Of a DNA stretch of 64,000 nt, positions 42,870 to 54,495 are shown one piece after another (position 1 is the first letter of the stretch; each line of letters begins with the position of its first letter). The position numbers and the translations under genes were made by a program. Location of the stretch: assembly GCA_951217055.1 (NCBI GenBank), contig OX578281.1, positions 14,106,447 through 14,170,446 on the forward strand, read 5' to 3'. The notes beneath the pieces were generated by a model, which saw nothing but the letters and a program-made list of their open reading frames with translations, had not been told where the DNA came from and made no database searches. The DNA is from Gerris lacustris (lineage: Eukaryota > Arthropoda > Insecta > Hemiptera > Gerridae).

Positions 42870-43955
42870 TCTATACTGCTATAAAAAAACACTTTAGTAA
42901 CAACTTCTAATTATTTATACTTAAATAATAATAATTATTTATTCTAAAACTTATACTTAAGAGTTTTTAGAATTAATTTGAAATTTGCATTAGTATCATC
43001 ATAAAAGTAGTACCTAGTAATTTTGATCTCGCGATGAAATTCGACTAAACTCAATAGCATTTATAAAAATAATAACGATCACATAAACAAATACAATTTT
43101 ATCTGTACCTTATAGCTAATAAATTCAAAATAAGACCCGAATTGATTTGGAAACGTGCGTGAACCATGGATTTGTTTAAAAAAAAATCAATATTATTGTT
43201 TTAAGTATTATATGTTCATCACTGACTCTTTGTATACTATAATTATCTGATTAAATATAAATTTTAAAGTTTATTCTAATGTGAAACATATTGTAAGTTC
43301 AATTATAATAATTATTACAAAATATAAATTAACAACATGATACTAACGAGATACTCTTACACTCAAACTCCACTCTCTTACAATCATCAACTTAAACCTC
43401 AACAGATTTTTTACAGCAACAGTATTTTTTTTATATATCTAACATAATTAGGTAATATACCAGTTAACCGAGGGGGGGGGGGGCGATGCCCCCCTCTTTT
43501 TACTGTGGGGGGGCAGCCGCCCCCCCTGCCCCCCCTGTTCCGCGGTCCCTGTACATAAGAAAACCTCTCAAGTCCACATAAGAAAACTTTCAATTATAAT
43601 AAAGTCTTCAGACGTTATTTTAATAATTAATAACACTAATTATAAACCTTTCTTTCATTTTATGTTTTAGAGATATGATCATTTATATGTTGCTATAGGT
43701 ATGATAATTTATATGTTGCTATAGGCATAGTAATTTAAAACATCTCTCAACGTAATTTTGTAATATGATTTATTTATAATTTAAGGATATCTTCGACTAT
43801 TTTCCAGTAAAAACGTAAATCATTTCGGATGTGCATCTACCTCTAGCACAGTGTTTTACCAAAACTAAAACTATTACAATAAATAGTGTACTATATGTGT
43901 AATGTAAAAAAATAGGTGCTCTATAGTAAAATTAGTATTAGTAGTAGTATTTTAT
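42870..43955. other. AT-rich spacer with a G/C patch
   Basis: No gene recognised. At 43471-43550 a G-run (43472-43483) and CCCCCC blocks form an inverted G/C patch. A short direct repeat, ATGATCATTTATATGTTGCT and ATGATAATTTATATGTTGCT, lies at 43673-43725. Confidence 0.4.
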
Positions 43956-43959
43956 AATA

Positions 43960-45243
43960 CAGGTGGGCCAAAAAACCGCACTTTTTTGAACACTTATAGC
44001 TCAGCTTCTGTAGTATATTGAGATATGGGGTTTTCGGGGTCTGAAAACCATGAAATAATAACGGTTTGAAATAGAGTCTTAAAAAAAGTCGTTGTCCGGG
44101 TAGTAATCTTGTCTGGTATTATACTTTTGATAAAATAAATTACCATATGGTGAAGGGGGGGGGGGGGGGTAAGTAAGTGGGAGGAGTCATGTATGCTACT
44201 AGTGGTCATCATTGATGGTACGTACCAAGGAGCATTTTAGTCGCCTTAAAATAGTAAAAAAAATGGCCAAACCTTGAAAAAATTAGAATAAAGATGAAAC
44301 CAACGGCATTCGTTTTAAAAAAGTATCCTAAGCAACATATCAAAAGTCTGCTAAAATATGATTGGTGGAAATACGCCATTTTTTCAAAATGGCGGCCGAA
44401 TTTGTCACTTTTCGGTTTGTTATTTAAATTCTGACTTCCCTTTTACAGTAGGCGAAATTTTACCTATTATCATTATTGTTCCCCTTAAAATTACCTTTCC
44501 GATGATATTAAATAATGACCAGATGTGACTAATGGAAGAGGAACTAAGGAATCGTAAAGGGAATGTTAATACTGCGCGGGGACTGAGATTTCGACCCCCG
44601 CGTCACACGCGCTTAACCTCACGCCTTTAATATTCAACCAAAAGCCATGCAATTTTTTTTGCGTATAGTTTAAGTCGTTGCCCGGGTAATAATCTTGTCT
44701 GGTATTATACTTTTGATAAAATAAATTACCATATGGTGAAGGGGGGGGGGGGGGGGGGTAAGTAAGTGGGAGGAGTCCCTCAGTGTTATAATATAACCAA
44801 CATTGAAGATGTGTTAAGCACAATGTTGCCTGAAGTCTGGGCAATCCTCTTGCAAGTATTGAATTGTTTGCAAGGAGCTATGGGACGGGGTAACATCATG
44901 CATAAACGTGTAATTTAGCATTTGATCTTTTACTTCAGGCAAAATTGTGCTTAACCCATCTTCAATGTTTGTTATAACACTGACTCCTCCCACTTACCTA
45001 CAAAGATCCCCCCCCCCCCTTTCCATCATAAAGTAATTTATAATATCAAAACTCTAATACCAGACAAGATCACTACCCGGACAACGACTTTCTTTAAGAC
45101 CCTATTTCAAACCGTCATTGAATGGCTTTCACCCAATAGTTTTTAAAGTTTTGATATGAAATTTAAAGTAGAAGAATGTCTCTATTTACTACAGAAGCTG
45201 AGCTATAAGTGTTCAAAAAAGTGCGGTTTTTTGGCCCAACCTG
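43960..45243. mobile_element. Composite 1.28-kb foldback MITE, family E
   Basis: The ends CAGGTGGGCCAAAAAACCGC and the complement GTTTTTTGGCCCAACCTG are flanked by TA. The arms continue through AGCTCAGCTTCTGTAGTA and GTCGTTGTCCGGGTAGTAAT. A second internal copy of the block with GTCTGGTATTATACTTTTGA and a 18-nt G run lies at 44664-44780, and an inner inverted pair (GTGTTAAGCACAATGTTGCC, 44812, against GGCAAAATTGTGCTTAACCC, 44938) makes a smaller foldback. So it looks like one element nested in, or duplicated within, another. No transposase. Confidence 0.75.
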
Positions 45244-45479
45244 TATATATTTAGCCTTTTATGTTATCAATTTTGGCATATTATTTTTATATTAGAGCAA
45301 TCATGTTTTATCTAATATCGAAATAAGCTTATCCACCAATGCTAATAAGGTATACTTTTTTTTTCATTAGTTAAATTTTTAGTAATATTCCTATCCTGTA
45401 CATTCAAGAAAATTTCTCCCTCAAATAATTAAAATCTACATATTATATAGTATATACAGTATGTCCCAGGATCGACTTG

Positions 45480-45595
45480 ACGATACGTGAAATGACCAAA
45501 ACATTTGGGCTAGCAACCCCAAATTTGTAGTTAAAATGCATATCTCGAATTTATATGCCATCGCAATACTTTCTCTTTATTTGAGAAAGTGAGAA
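45480..45595 (-). repeat. Dispersed repeat R1, end fragment
   Basis: AACCCCAAATTTGTAGTTAA, TCTCGAATTTATATGCCATC and CTTTCTCTTTATTTGAGAAA retain the R1 end; the core is deleted. Confidence 0.65.
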
Positions 45596-45599
45596 ATGA

Positions 45600-46240
45600 A
45601 AGAGATTTATAAATAATACTAGACAAAGATATTTCTTTGAATAAAGTTGGAGTCTGATACTTACTTAAAGCCACTTGAGATTATTCAATTCTTAAAATTA
45701 TTTTTACTTTTGAAATAGTTTAAACAAAACCATTCTTTTTTATTTTTAAGAGAGAAAGAATCCTCGCTAGTTAATATTCTAAGTGTGTGTCGCTAAGCTC
45801 TATGTGTGTGTGTGTTGGTGTATTGAATATAAATATAAATATGTATGCAAAGTTTTCCCAAGCAATATCAAATCTCCATTTCTAAAAAGAAGAGGTACAA
45901 GAAAAAGCAAGAAAATTGTTTATGCTAACATACCTTAACATAATTTCATTCTGAAATAAAATAATCTTTGTTTGTTCTTTTTACCTTCCCACCAACCAAC
46001 CCGGACTCTTTCATGAGAGAGAAGATTTCTAATTTTCAAATCACTCTCTAAAAAGAAAAATAAAAAAATACGTGTGGTGTCGTGGGACACCCGGTAGGAA
46101 CGAAGTTAAATATAAATTATAAAATCGCTGTAATAACTACGTATACATGGTGGAGTTAGAAAAGAGACAAAATTAAAAGTAACTAACTATTTGTACTAGC
46201 GGAGTTAAGGCAAAATTAAATGAAAATCTTTTTATTATCT
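45600..46240. other. AT-rich spacer
   Basis: No gene seen. A short TGTGTGTGTGTG microsatellite lies near 45803-45817. Confidence 0.4.
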
Positions 46241-46244
46241 TTGA

Positions 46245-46858
46245 AGCGAGCGTCTTTCAATAAATAATGTATTGTATATTGAGAAAAAAGGTAATGATAA
46301 ATTTATAGTTAAAGCAGATGGTTTTAGAACGAAAAAGAACTGTCCTCCCACGCCCCGTCGGCATATTACTCCAATTAAATATTAAAATAAAAAATATAAA
46401 TCATTAACTCACAAAAACTTCTGCTTGTATCAGGTTGAAATGTTACATGCTTGTTTCAATTGTACTGTAGGTGATGTATACAAAGTTTTATTTAAATCTT
46501 TACGTTAGAACGTAAGATATCGGTAAAAACGTTGTTTTCTTTATTTTAATCGGTTTGGTCCGCTTTAATAAATTTAGCGATCTTTATCACTTCATAGTAG
46601 TGTCTGTGTTCGTTTTACTAAAAAGAAATTATTTAAAAAAGTTGTTTGTCTCATTGAATAGATGAAGTTAGAATTTTTTCCCGTCCAAAAATTCCAATTT
46701 TAAATTCGAAGCTTACGTTTACGCGAGCGTTGCGCGTGAACGCTTGCGCGGATAACGTTGTCCAACGAACTTGTCCCTGACATTGGCAAAATGAACATGT
46801 GTACCAAATTTCAACTAAGTCGGTCAACTTTTACACAAGATATCGCCATCGGTAGATT
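46245..46858 (+). repeat. R2c element, right end missing
   Basis: Starts TTTGAAGCGAGCGTCTTTCA, like the left TIR of 57115-57842, and contains the same TTAGAACGTAAGATATCGGT block, then the R2a-type GCGAGCGTTGCGCGTGAACG. It breaks off at ACACAAGATATCGCCATCGG, where the 14-bp tandem begins, so the (ACAG)n core and right TIR are lost. Confidence 0.7.
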
Positions 46859-46932
46859 TCGTGACGGATTTTGCGTGACGGTGATTTTGTGACGGTGATT
46901 TTGTGACGGTTATTTTGTGACGGTGATTTTGG
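46857..46932 (+). repeat. 14-bp tandem, about four copies
   Basis: Units GTGACGGTGATTTT with minor changes, beginning GTGACGGATTTTGC. Confidence 0.9.
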
Positions 46933-47053
46933 TCGTTTTTTTCGGATTCACTCCCGGGCTCCAGAACGTGCCATAAGGAACTTCGTTCCAATAAATGAAA
47001 ATAAAAATATACATAAGATATACTGAGTTCAATAATTTTCCATTTCTTTGATA

Positions 47054-47256
47054 GGCTGTGAAATAGTAACTTTAGAGCCTAAAAAACATAGCTAAAATCC
47101 ATTTTTTCATTACGTGGTCCTAAGAAAGTCCTTTAAGGTTTCTTTTTCTTAAAATCTTAAGTATGTAGTAATATAAACCTTGGCAATTTTTACTGTCTCG
47201 CTTCGCTCGACAGTTAATATAATTTTCGGGGTAAAGAAAAAACTCACTTCACAGCC
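47054..47256. mobile_element. TIR element, family D, copy 2
   Basis: Identical termini to 33714-34177 (GGCTGTGAAATAGTAACTTT, CTCACTTCACAGCC), flanked by TA. The body is about 260 bp shorter and contains CTGTCTCGCTTCGCTCGACA, a small hairpin in place of the one in copy 1. Confidence 0.75.
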
Positions 47257-47259
47257 TAG

Positions 47260-48185
47260 TAACATAATATACTATTCTTACGTAAAGAAAAGTAATAAGT
47301 CAGTTTTCACATAAAAAAAATCATTAGGAAAAATAAAATGAACTATTATTAAGTATGTAAGTCAACATTCACACATACGTATACATATTTATATAAATTG
47401 GAAAAACTTGCTATTAACATATATCTAATAAGGAAAACATGGTAATTTATATTTATTCCTTACACGACACATTAACACAAATTCACATACACATGTTTTT
47501 GTGCAAATATACATTATATTTATACATGTATGTTTTTCTATGTATGTACGTTGATTATATATTTTGAAAATGTTAGGGTACCTCTGTCATTTCTAGCTAA
47601 TGTTAAAGAAAAGTTTTATACGTGTACCTGGCATATATATTTTATTTTTTTCCCATCTTCTATTCTGTTTTGCATATATATTTTTATTTGCTTCCCTTCT
47701 TATTTTATATGAGTAATCCTGGAGATAAAATTATATGAAATGTTTTTCGTTTTTTCCTCCTTTTTGTGGGTTTACTGAATGAAAACAGGTCAAACTGTTT
47801 TTTAACATGATGTTCAGACCAGAATCTATTTTTTTATTTTTAAGTTTAGCGAAGTTGTTGTTATAAAGTTACCTTTCCACGTTTATTTCCTTTATTTATT
47901 TTTTTCTTTGCATTTCCTAATATTCGTTCTTCTCTTTCGACCTTATTTGTCATATTTTCTCCTTTTCTTTACAATGTATATAATGCTTCATATTCTAATA
48001 ATATTAATTTTAAGTGACAGTATATTTATCGTTTGTATATTTTGTCTTCTTTGACATTTTAATTTTTTTTTTCTACATCTCAAATTTTGATGGATGTTAG
48101 ATTAGATTTAATTTAGGAGTGGAAAAAATATGAAATATAAATGAATAAAAGTAAAACCTATAATTGCTATGAGACATTTTTACAA
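47260..48185. other. AT-rich spacer
   Basis: No gene recognised. The 60-codon frame at 47530 is composed almost entirely of Phe, Ile, Tyr and Leu, as expected from T-rich DNA. Confidence 0.4.
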
Positions 48186-48186
48186 T

Positions 48187-48297
48187 CCTTGTGAAAAGAC
48201 CATTATTTTGTACAATCCTTGTGGATAGATCATTATTTTGTACGATCCTTGTGAATAGATATCATTATTTTGTACAATACTTGTAAATATTTATTGG
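48187..48297 (+). repeat. 30-bp tandem, about 3.5 copies
   Basis: Units TACAATCCTTGTGAAAAGAC followed by CATTATTTTG, with spacing 30-32 bp. Confidence 0.85.
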
Positions 48298-48299
48298 TG

Positions 48300-48585
48300 T
48301 AAATTTCAGCGCACTCGGATTTTGTTTTTTTATTTTCTACGAATTTTTGCTGACTCAAATTTTTGAGAAAAATACGTTAAAGACGTCACAAATGTATGAT
48401 TTTCCTGGCCACGCAAGTACATGTAAGCAATGATGTTTACATCAAGTTTCAACTCTCTAGCTTAAAAATCTGAAGGAGTTATACGTGACAAAGGGAGAAA
48501 GACACAGACAGACAGACAAACATCCAGCTAAAAACCAATCATATCCTCTTGAAAATACCCAAAACGGACAAATTTTGGGTGACAA
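48300..48585 (+). repeat. Dispersed-repeat-like segment with ACAG core
   Basis: Contains TTTCAACTCTCTAGCTTAAA, then AGACACAGACAGACAGACAA. The order (alignment of a -TTTCA...- block, short spacer, ACAG repeats) is the one seen in R1, R2 and R3 but the sequence differs. Confidence 0.5.
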
Positions 48586-48589
48586 TACT

Positions 48590-49674
48590 TTAAACTCTGG
48601 TAGTCGTAGTACACAGGAAATATTCCAACTCTTTGATTAATTAGTATTCTCATTAACTTCTATACTTATATAGCTTGAGGAAAATTAATCAAAACATTTA
48701 TTTCGAAACTTTAATCAAGTATGCAATCAGTTGGATTTTCATGATAATTGAAGTTGTGCAATACACTATGTAAGGAGTGGCAGTTGATCGGGACTAAAAC
48801 CCCGAGGTAAGGATAAGGTAAGGAAAAGTAAAAATAAATTATGTAGGTGCATATATATATGTGCTTTTTCGATATTAATATTATTTACTAAGCATTAAGA
48901 ATCTATACTGAGTAAGTTTGAAGCCGGTAAAATCCAGTAATATTTCACTTGTTTTTTCCGATTTAAAGCGCTCCACTGTGTCAAATTGTTCTTACTAATA
49001 AACTTCAGAGCTGAATTGGACGGCTCCCCAGCCGTCCAATTCAGCTCTGAAGAGAAAGGTCTCCAAAATTTAGTCATTTCACTCGAGTGATTGGAAGGAT
49101 GTTGAATTAAAACACTAAAAATAAATTTAGTTTGACTTCAATTATAAGTATACATATGAAATCCACTATAAGTGTCAAGCAAATCTAAAGACTAAAAAAA
49201 CGAATTTTTATAATAACTTTAATATTAAATATTTCATATTGATTGACCAAATTGGTACATCTTTAGATTGTTTTTGTTTTAGAATATAAATGACTTTGAC
49301 TAAATAAATATTAAGACAAAGGGATGTTTAGTCCAATGTACTTTGAGACGAAGGAATATTCACACTTTTGTTTTTACAATGGCAGTAACAGTCTAAAAAA
49401 AAAACATTTTTTATACCTTCTTTAGATTGTTACTCCCCTATTTTTTTTTTTTATAAGGGGAGTAAACATCTAAAGAAGTGCCTAACAATTTACATAGTGT
49501 ATTGCACAAATTCAATTTTCATGAAAATCCAACTGATTGCATACTTGATTAAAGTTTCGAAATAAATGTTTTGATTAATTTTTCACAAGCTATATAAGTA
49601 TAGAAGTTAATGGAAATACTAATTAATCAAAGAGTTGGAATATTTCCTGTGTACTACGACTACCAGAGTTTTAA
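48590..49674. mobile_element. Long inverted repeat of about 1.1 kb
   Basis: Arms of about 185 bp: TTAAACTCTGGTAGTCGTAG at 48590 and its complement ending at 49674. They pair through TTTATTTCGAAACTTTAATC to TTGTGCAATACACTATGTAA (48753-48773). The centre holds a second hairpin (AATTGGACGGCTCCCCAGCC and CGTCCAATT, 49013-49040, arms extending to TTCAGAGC) and a hAT-like MITE abutting the right arm. No coding sequence. Confidence 0.85.
49254..49482. mobile_element. hAT-like MITE, copy 5
   Basis: Ends GGTACATCTTTAGATTG and CATCTAAAGAAGTGCC. Flanking octamers ACCAAATT and TAACAATT are only partly alike. It lies inside the long inverted repeat 48590-49674, so it arrived after, or was carried with, that structure. 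Confidence 0.8.
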
Positions 49675-49854
49675 TAAAGAGTTATCAAAACAAGGTCATA
49701 ACACAGCAGAAGATTAAAAGGCTGTCAAAGTTCTTCAACTAAGTTCTAAAGTTTAGAAACTAAATAGGTTGATAAAGTGTCATGCTATAGGGACATAAAA
49801 CCTATAAAACTGAACTTAATATATATCAGAGGTCCATTACTGACTTCACATTAT

Positions 49855-50110
49855 GTCATTGTGAATGATACTATTGGTCATCATGTATGATACTAGTGGT
49901 CATTGTGTATGATACTATTGGTCATCATGTATGATACTAGTGGTCATCATGTATGATACTAGTGGTCATCATGTATGATACTAGTGGTCATCATGTATGA
50001 TACTAGTGGTCATCATGTATGATACTAGTGGTCATCATGTATGATACTAGTGGTCATCATGTATGATACTAGTGGTCATCATGTATGATACTAGTGGTCA
50101 TCATTGATGG
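49855..50110 (+). repeat. 22-bp tandem array, about 11-12 copies
   Basis: The unit is GTATGATACTAGTGGTCATC plus AT. The array ends in TCATTGATGGTACACGCCAA and GGAGCATTTA, a sequence also found after a single unit at 44194-44240 inside the family E composite. The array therefore seems to have grown from a transposon-derived segment. Confidence 0.92.
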
Positions 50111-50780
50111 TACACGCCAAGGAGCATTTAGCAACCCCACCGGGTGCCAAATGCTCTAAATACGTGCGTATCATCTGAGTTGTTATTTATTCCTTCAATC
50201 TATAAAAGTAACAAAGTTAACACGTAGCTATACTATGATCACTTCTATTTTAGTTTAATCAAAACTCTCTAGCTTAAATAGGAAGAGTAGAGTACTTTCT
50301 TCCTGGTCAAATAAATAAAAATACAGAATCCATCTAGTAGTATAGATATTCTTAATCATTATATTTCAGCTAAAAAGTAATCATTTGGATCTATTGGAAT
50401 TGACCTAAATGAGTTGACTTTCGAATTACACCAATCGGATACCATGCAATCCCCTTATGTATAGGTGCCAACGTTCCATTTAATTTCCCAGAGGTCATTT
50501 TATCCAGTCAAAAATGTCAAAAAGTTATTTGCTACCGATATATATTTGTTTTATTAATGCTTACCACATGTCAGACTTTCTAGATTAGCTTTTCGAAATT
50601 AAAAGCATTTCAGATAAAAAAAATTAGACTGAGTTAAAAAAAAAAAACACTTGAATTTTCTTTCACCGGAAATGTCATTAACTGATGTCTGTGCAGACCA
50701 CTGACGTGTGGAACCTAAAAATAGAAAGTAATAACAAGTAAAAAAATCACAGGGAAGTACTTGCGACCAAGTACTTTTTA
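50111..50780. other. AT-rich spacer
   Basis: No gene or convincing repeat recognised. Confidence 0.35.
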
Positions 50781-50784
50781 GGGT

Positions 50785-51930
50785 TTTGTAGAAGATTAAG
50801 CATGCCCGTTATGTAATTATGATTTCATTCTTCGATCTCAAGGGTCCGGGTTCGATCCCCCGGGGGGTCACAATGTTTTTCATCGGTAATAACGACTAGA
50901 AAAATTCATTTTTTCAAACCATTTCCATCGCTTCACCATAAGGTATAACCATGAATTATTTCGAAATTTTAGGACCACCCGTTATATAGTGGTTGGGGAG
51001 GGGGGAAATTTTTGGGGTATATTTTGACTTATAAAATTAATAAAGAATGAAAAACTTAAAAAAGCAAATATATATTTGAATCCTACTCTTCACCAGCTTT
51101 CATATGATACCCAACTCAAAATTTTTAAAAAATAAAATTTTTGGCGCACTTCAAATTTTCGCGCCCAAAATTGGCAATTTTTTAAAATTTGGGATGAACT
51201 CCCGGAATTTTCATCGCCCCACAATAAGGCATTAGCATGAATTATTTCGAAATTTTAGCACCAGCCGAAGTATAGTGGTTGGGGGGGGGAAATTTTTTTT
51301 TGGGTATATTTTGATTTTTTTACCCAATAAGGAATGCAAAATTTGAAAATGTATATATATCTTTGCGTCCTACTCTTCAGCAGCTTTCATTTGATACCCA
51401 ACTCAAAATTTTAAAAAAATAAAATTTTTGGCGCACTTCAAATTTTCGCGCCCAAAATTGGCAATTTTTTAAAATTTGGGATGAACTCCCGGAATTTTCA
51501 TCGCTCCACAATAAGGCATTAGCATGAATTATTTCAAAATTTTAGGACCAGCCGAAGTATAGTGGTTGGGGGGGGGAAAATTTTTTTGGGTATATTTTGA
51601 TTTTTTTACCCAATAAGGAATGCAAAATTTACAAAAGCTTATATATATTTGCGTCCTACTCTTCAGCAGCTTTCATTTGATACCCCACTCGAAAATTAAA
51701 AAAAATATAAATTTTTGAGTTTACAACATTTTTGCGAATCGCGCATGCGCATATTTAATTTTGAACTTCTGTATATTTTTCCTGTGGTTGGGTCAAAAAG
51801 TTACACCAGTATTTCAAATTTCAGCTCTTTAGCTTAAACGGTTCGGGACCTATGAACCAAAGAGCGACGGACAGACGGACACATCACCCTCGGCATAAGG
51901 GTTTTGAGAAGAATCTACAAAACCCTAAAA
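50785..51930. mobile_element. TIR element with 287-bp internal tandem
   Basis: TTTTTAGGGTTTTGTAGAAG at the left and AATCTACAAAACCCTAAAAA at the right are inverted. A 286-287-bp unit beginning ATGAATTATTTCGAAATTTT repeats at 50951, 51237 and 51524 (about 2.6 copies), each with a G run and CTTCAAATTTTCGCGCCC. The left part has an isolated T-arm-like GGTCCGGGTTCGATCCCCCG (50844). The right part is the R3-type GTTCGGGACC...GACGGACAGACGG block in reverse. Confidence 0.7.
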
Positions 51931-52099
51931 AGAGAGTAATAACAATAATAATAATAATAACTAAACTGATAAAAGAGATGGTTCCTGCCACTTTATTCTA
52001 TTTTACACCAGTTTAGTTATTTTAATTGTTTTTGAAAATATTTAAACCTTCTTTGACCTCCTCTTATAGAGACAGAATTTATAATAGTTTTCGACTAAA

Positions 52100-52703
52100 G
52101 GACTGTTTAATTGAAAAAAGTTGTAATACGACGGTACTTTTTAACTTTAGCACCCCCCTATATCCCATATCCCTTTGAGGTTAATAGTTATTTAGACAAA
52201 GGAACATATTATACGGAGTAGGATATATCTCTTAGTCTAAATTACTAATAAGACGAAGGGATATTTATTCCAATGTACATTGGTACAAAGGAATATCACA
52301 CTTGTGTACATAATTGTGAGGACTGTTTAATTCAAAAAAGTTGTACTACGACGGTACTTTTTAACTTTAGCACTCCCCTATATCCCATATCCCTTTGAGT
52401 TAATAGTTATTTAGACAAAGGAACATATACAGAGTAGGATATATTCCTTAGTCTAAATTACTAATAAGACGAAGGGATATTTATTCCAATGTACCTTGGG
52501 ACAAAGGAATATCACACTTGTGTACATAATTGTGATCATATCCTTTAGCCTAAATAACTATTAAGATAAAGGAATATTAAATATAAAACTGCCCCAGGAG
52601 TCTCAATGTCTTGGGGAGACAAACACACAAACCTTTGAGACTTTTGTAGGACAGAGTAACGGGGGGGGGGGGGGGGGGAGGGGGGGCTAAAGTAAAAAAG
52701 TGC
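52100..52703. mobile_element. Element related to hAT-like MITEs, with a 220-bp tandem
   Basis: A 220-bp unit starting GGACTGTTTAATT repeats at 52100 and 52320. The unit contains CCAATGTACATTGGTACAAA and GGAATATCACACTT, which resemble the core of the hAT-like MITEs. GGTACTTTTTAACTTTAGCA (52132) is the inverted partner of GGGCTAAAGTAAAAAAGTGCC at 52684-52703. An 18-nt G run lies at 52661-52678. Confidence 0.65.
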
Positions 52704-52802
52704 CTCTTCGGCCAGCTAGCCGCTTAAAAATAATCTATTTTTAAAAAGTTACCTTGGCCGTATGGACTGTTGGGTTCATCCAAGTAAGTTAGCCATTATT
52801 AT

Positions 52803-53495
52803 TAACTTACAACTTTATAAGATCTAAACTTATAACTTTACAAGATCTAAACTTACAACTTTACAAGATCTAAACTTATAACTTTACAAGTTCTAAATTT
52901 ACAAATTTACAAGATCTAAACTTATAACTTTACAAGATCTAAACTTACAAATTTACAAGATCTAAACTTATAACTTTACAAGATCTAAAATTACAACTTT
53001 ACAAGATCTAAACTTACAATTCTACAAGATCTAAACTTATAACTTTACAAGTTCTAAATTTACAAATTTACAAGATCTAAACTTATAACTTTACAAGTTC
53101 TAAATTTACAAATTTACAAGATCTAAACTTACAAATTTACAAGATCTAAACTTATAACTTTACAAGATCTAAACTTATAACTTTACAAGATCTAAAATTA
53201 CAACTTTACAAGATCTAAACTTACAATTCTACAAGATCTAAACTTATAACTTAACAAGTTCTAAATTTACAAATTTACAAGATCTAAACTTATAACTTTA
53301 CAAGATCTAAACTTACAAATTTACAAGATCTAAACTTATAACTTTACAAGATCTAAACTTATAACTTTACAAGATCTAAACTTACAAATTTACAAGATCT
53401 AAACTTATAACTTTACAAGATCTAAACTTATAACTTTACAAGATCTAAACTTACAAATTTACAAGATCTAAACTTATAGCTTTACAAGATTTAAA
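52803..53495 (+). repeat. 23-bp tandem array, about 30 copies
   Basis: The unit is ACTTATAACTTTACAAGATC plus TAA. Two main variants, TATAACTTTAC and TACAAATTTAC, alternate in a recurring order, and blocks of several units are repeated (for example ATCTAAAATTACAACTTTAC in 52984 and 53190), giving a higher-order pattern. Confidence 0.95.
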
Positions 53496-53499
53496 CTAA

Positions 53500-54490
53500 T
53501 CGAACTCGATAAAAGATTGTGTTTACCATGGTGCCTGTTCAGACCCCTGAACAAGTTTTATTTTTAATTATAGACCAACATTTAACACCAGATAATATTT
53601 ATTTACTTAAATAATCCCCTCGTCCAACTGCGATAGCGGCTAGATTAACATTTTTATCAAACAAATCTTATCGTTCATGCTTCAATATTTTGAAGAAGAT
53701 GAAGAAAATACTAATGCTTTATTTTTACTTGACATATGTTATCCAAAAAAATCCATAATTTTGCTACCCATTTTTGTTTTATCTTGTTCGCTTATTATTA
53801 TTTTAACATTACAAAGATATTAGCTTTAATAAAAGCAGTATGCCATATTTATTATTATTAACATGCTACATTGTTAAAATAGTATAAATCACAAAAGTTA
53901 AAAAGAAGCAATTTATTTTTAATAACAACATAAACAGTTTAAGAAATGTTCTTAAAAAAAGAAAACAGAATAAATAATTTAGAATATATTTACATTATCT
54001 GGTAAATAACGATCTTTAACCTTTTTACAAATGGATATTTATTTTTAAGGAAATTATTTGTTTTTAGGGTCAATGGTTACAAACAAGGACCCTAATATAT
54101 TCCTGTGCTGGTCTGTCTGTCTGTAATACACCTCACCTTCGAAAGTACCCAACACAAATACTTGAAACTTTGTAGTTATATTATGAGTAATAACCCAATC
54201 ACAGGAAAATTATAGGGAAGCCCCGAGAAATCATCCCTCAAAAACTAGAGGTTGACATTTTTTTTAAATTATATGAGTTAAATAAGAGAGGAGGACGCTC
54301 AGAGTACAGATATATATTTTGTTTTGTATTTTTACTAATTCATTTTTACACCAAATGTCCTTGAAAATTCAGTTTTTCGAGAAAAACTTATGTTAAAAAA
54401 AATGTTTCTCTTCAAAATCATAAAACTTTATTCTCTTAAGAACGGATTGGGCTAGATACTTCAGAACCGCGTTTGTTTCACGTCATTATA
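53500..54490. other. AT-rich spacer with an R3-like fragment
   Basis: 54064-54240 resembles 2915-3090 (GGGTCAATGG... TGTCTGTCTGTAATACACC, CCCAACACAAATACTTGAAA, GGGAAGCCCC). No gene recognised elsewhere. Confidence 0.4.
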
Positions 54491-54495
54491 ATAAA

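Noticed and set aside
45453..45475. A mariner-like terminus (TACAGTATGTCCCAGG)
   Set aside because: Only one end is visible and no inverted partner or TA-bounded unit was found.
50835..50875. A tRNA gene suggested by GGTCCGGGTTCGATCC
   Set aside because: Only the T arm is present; there is no D arm, anticodon arm or matching acceptor stem upstream.
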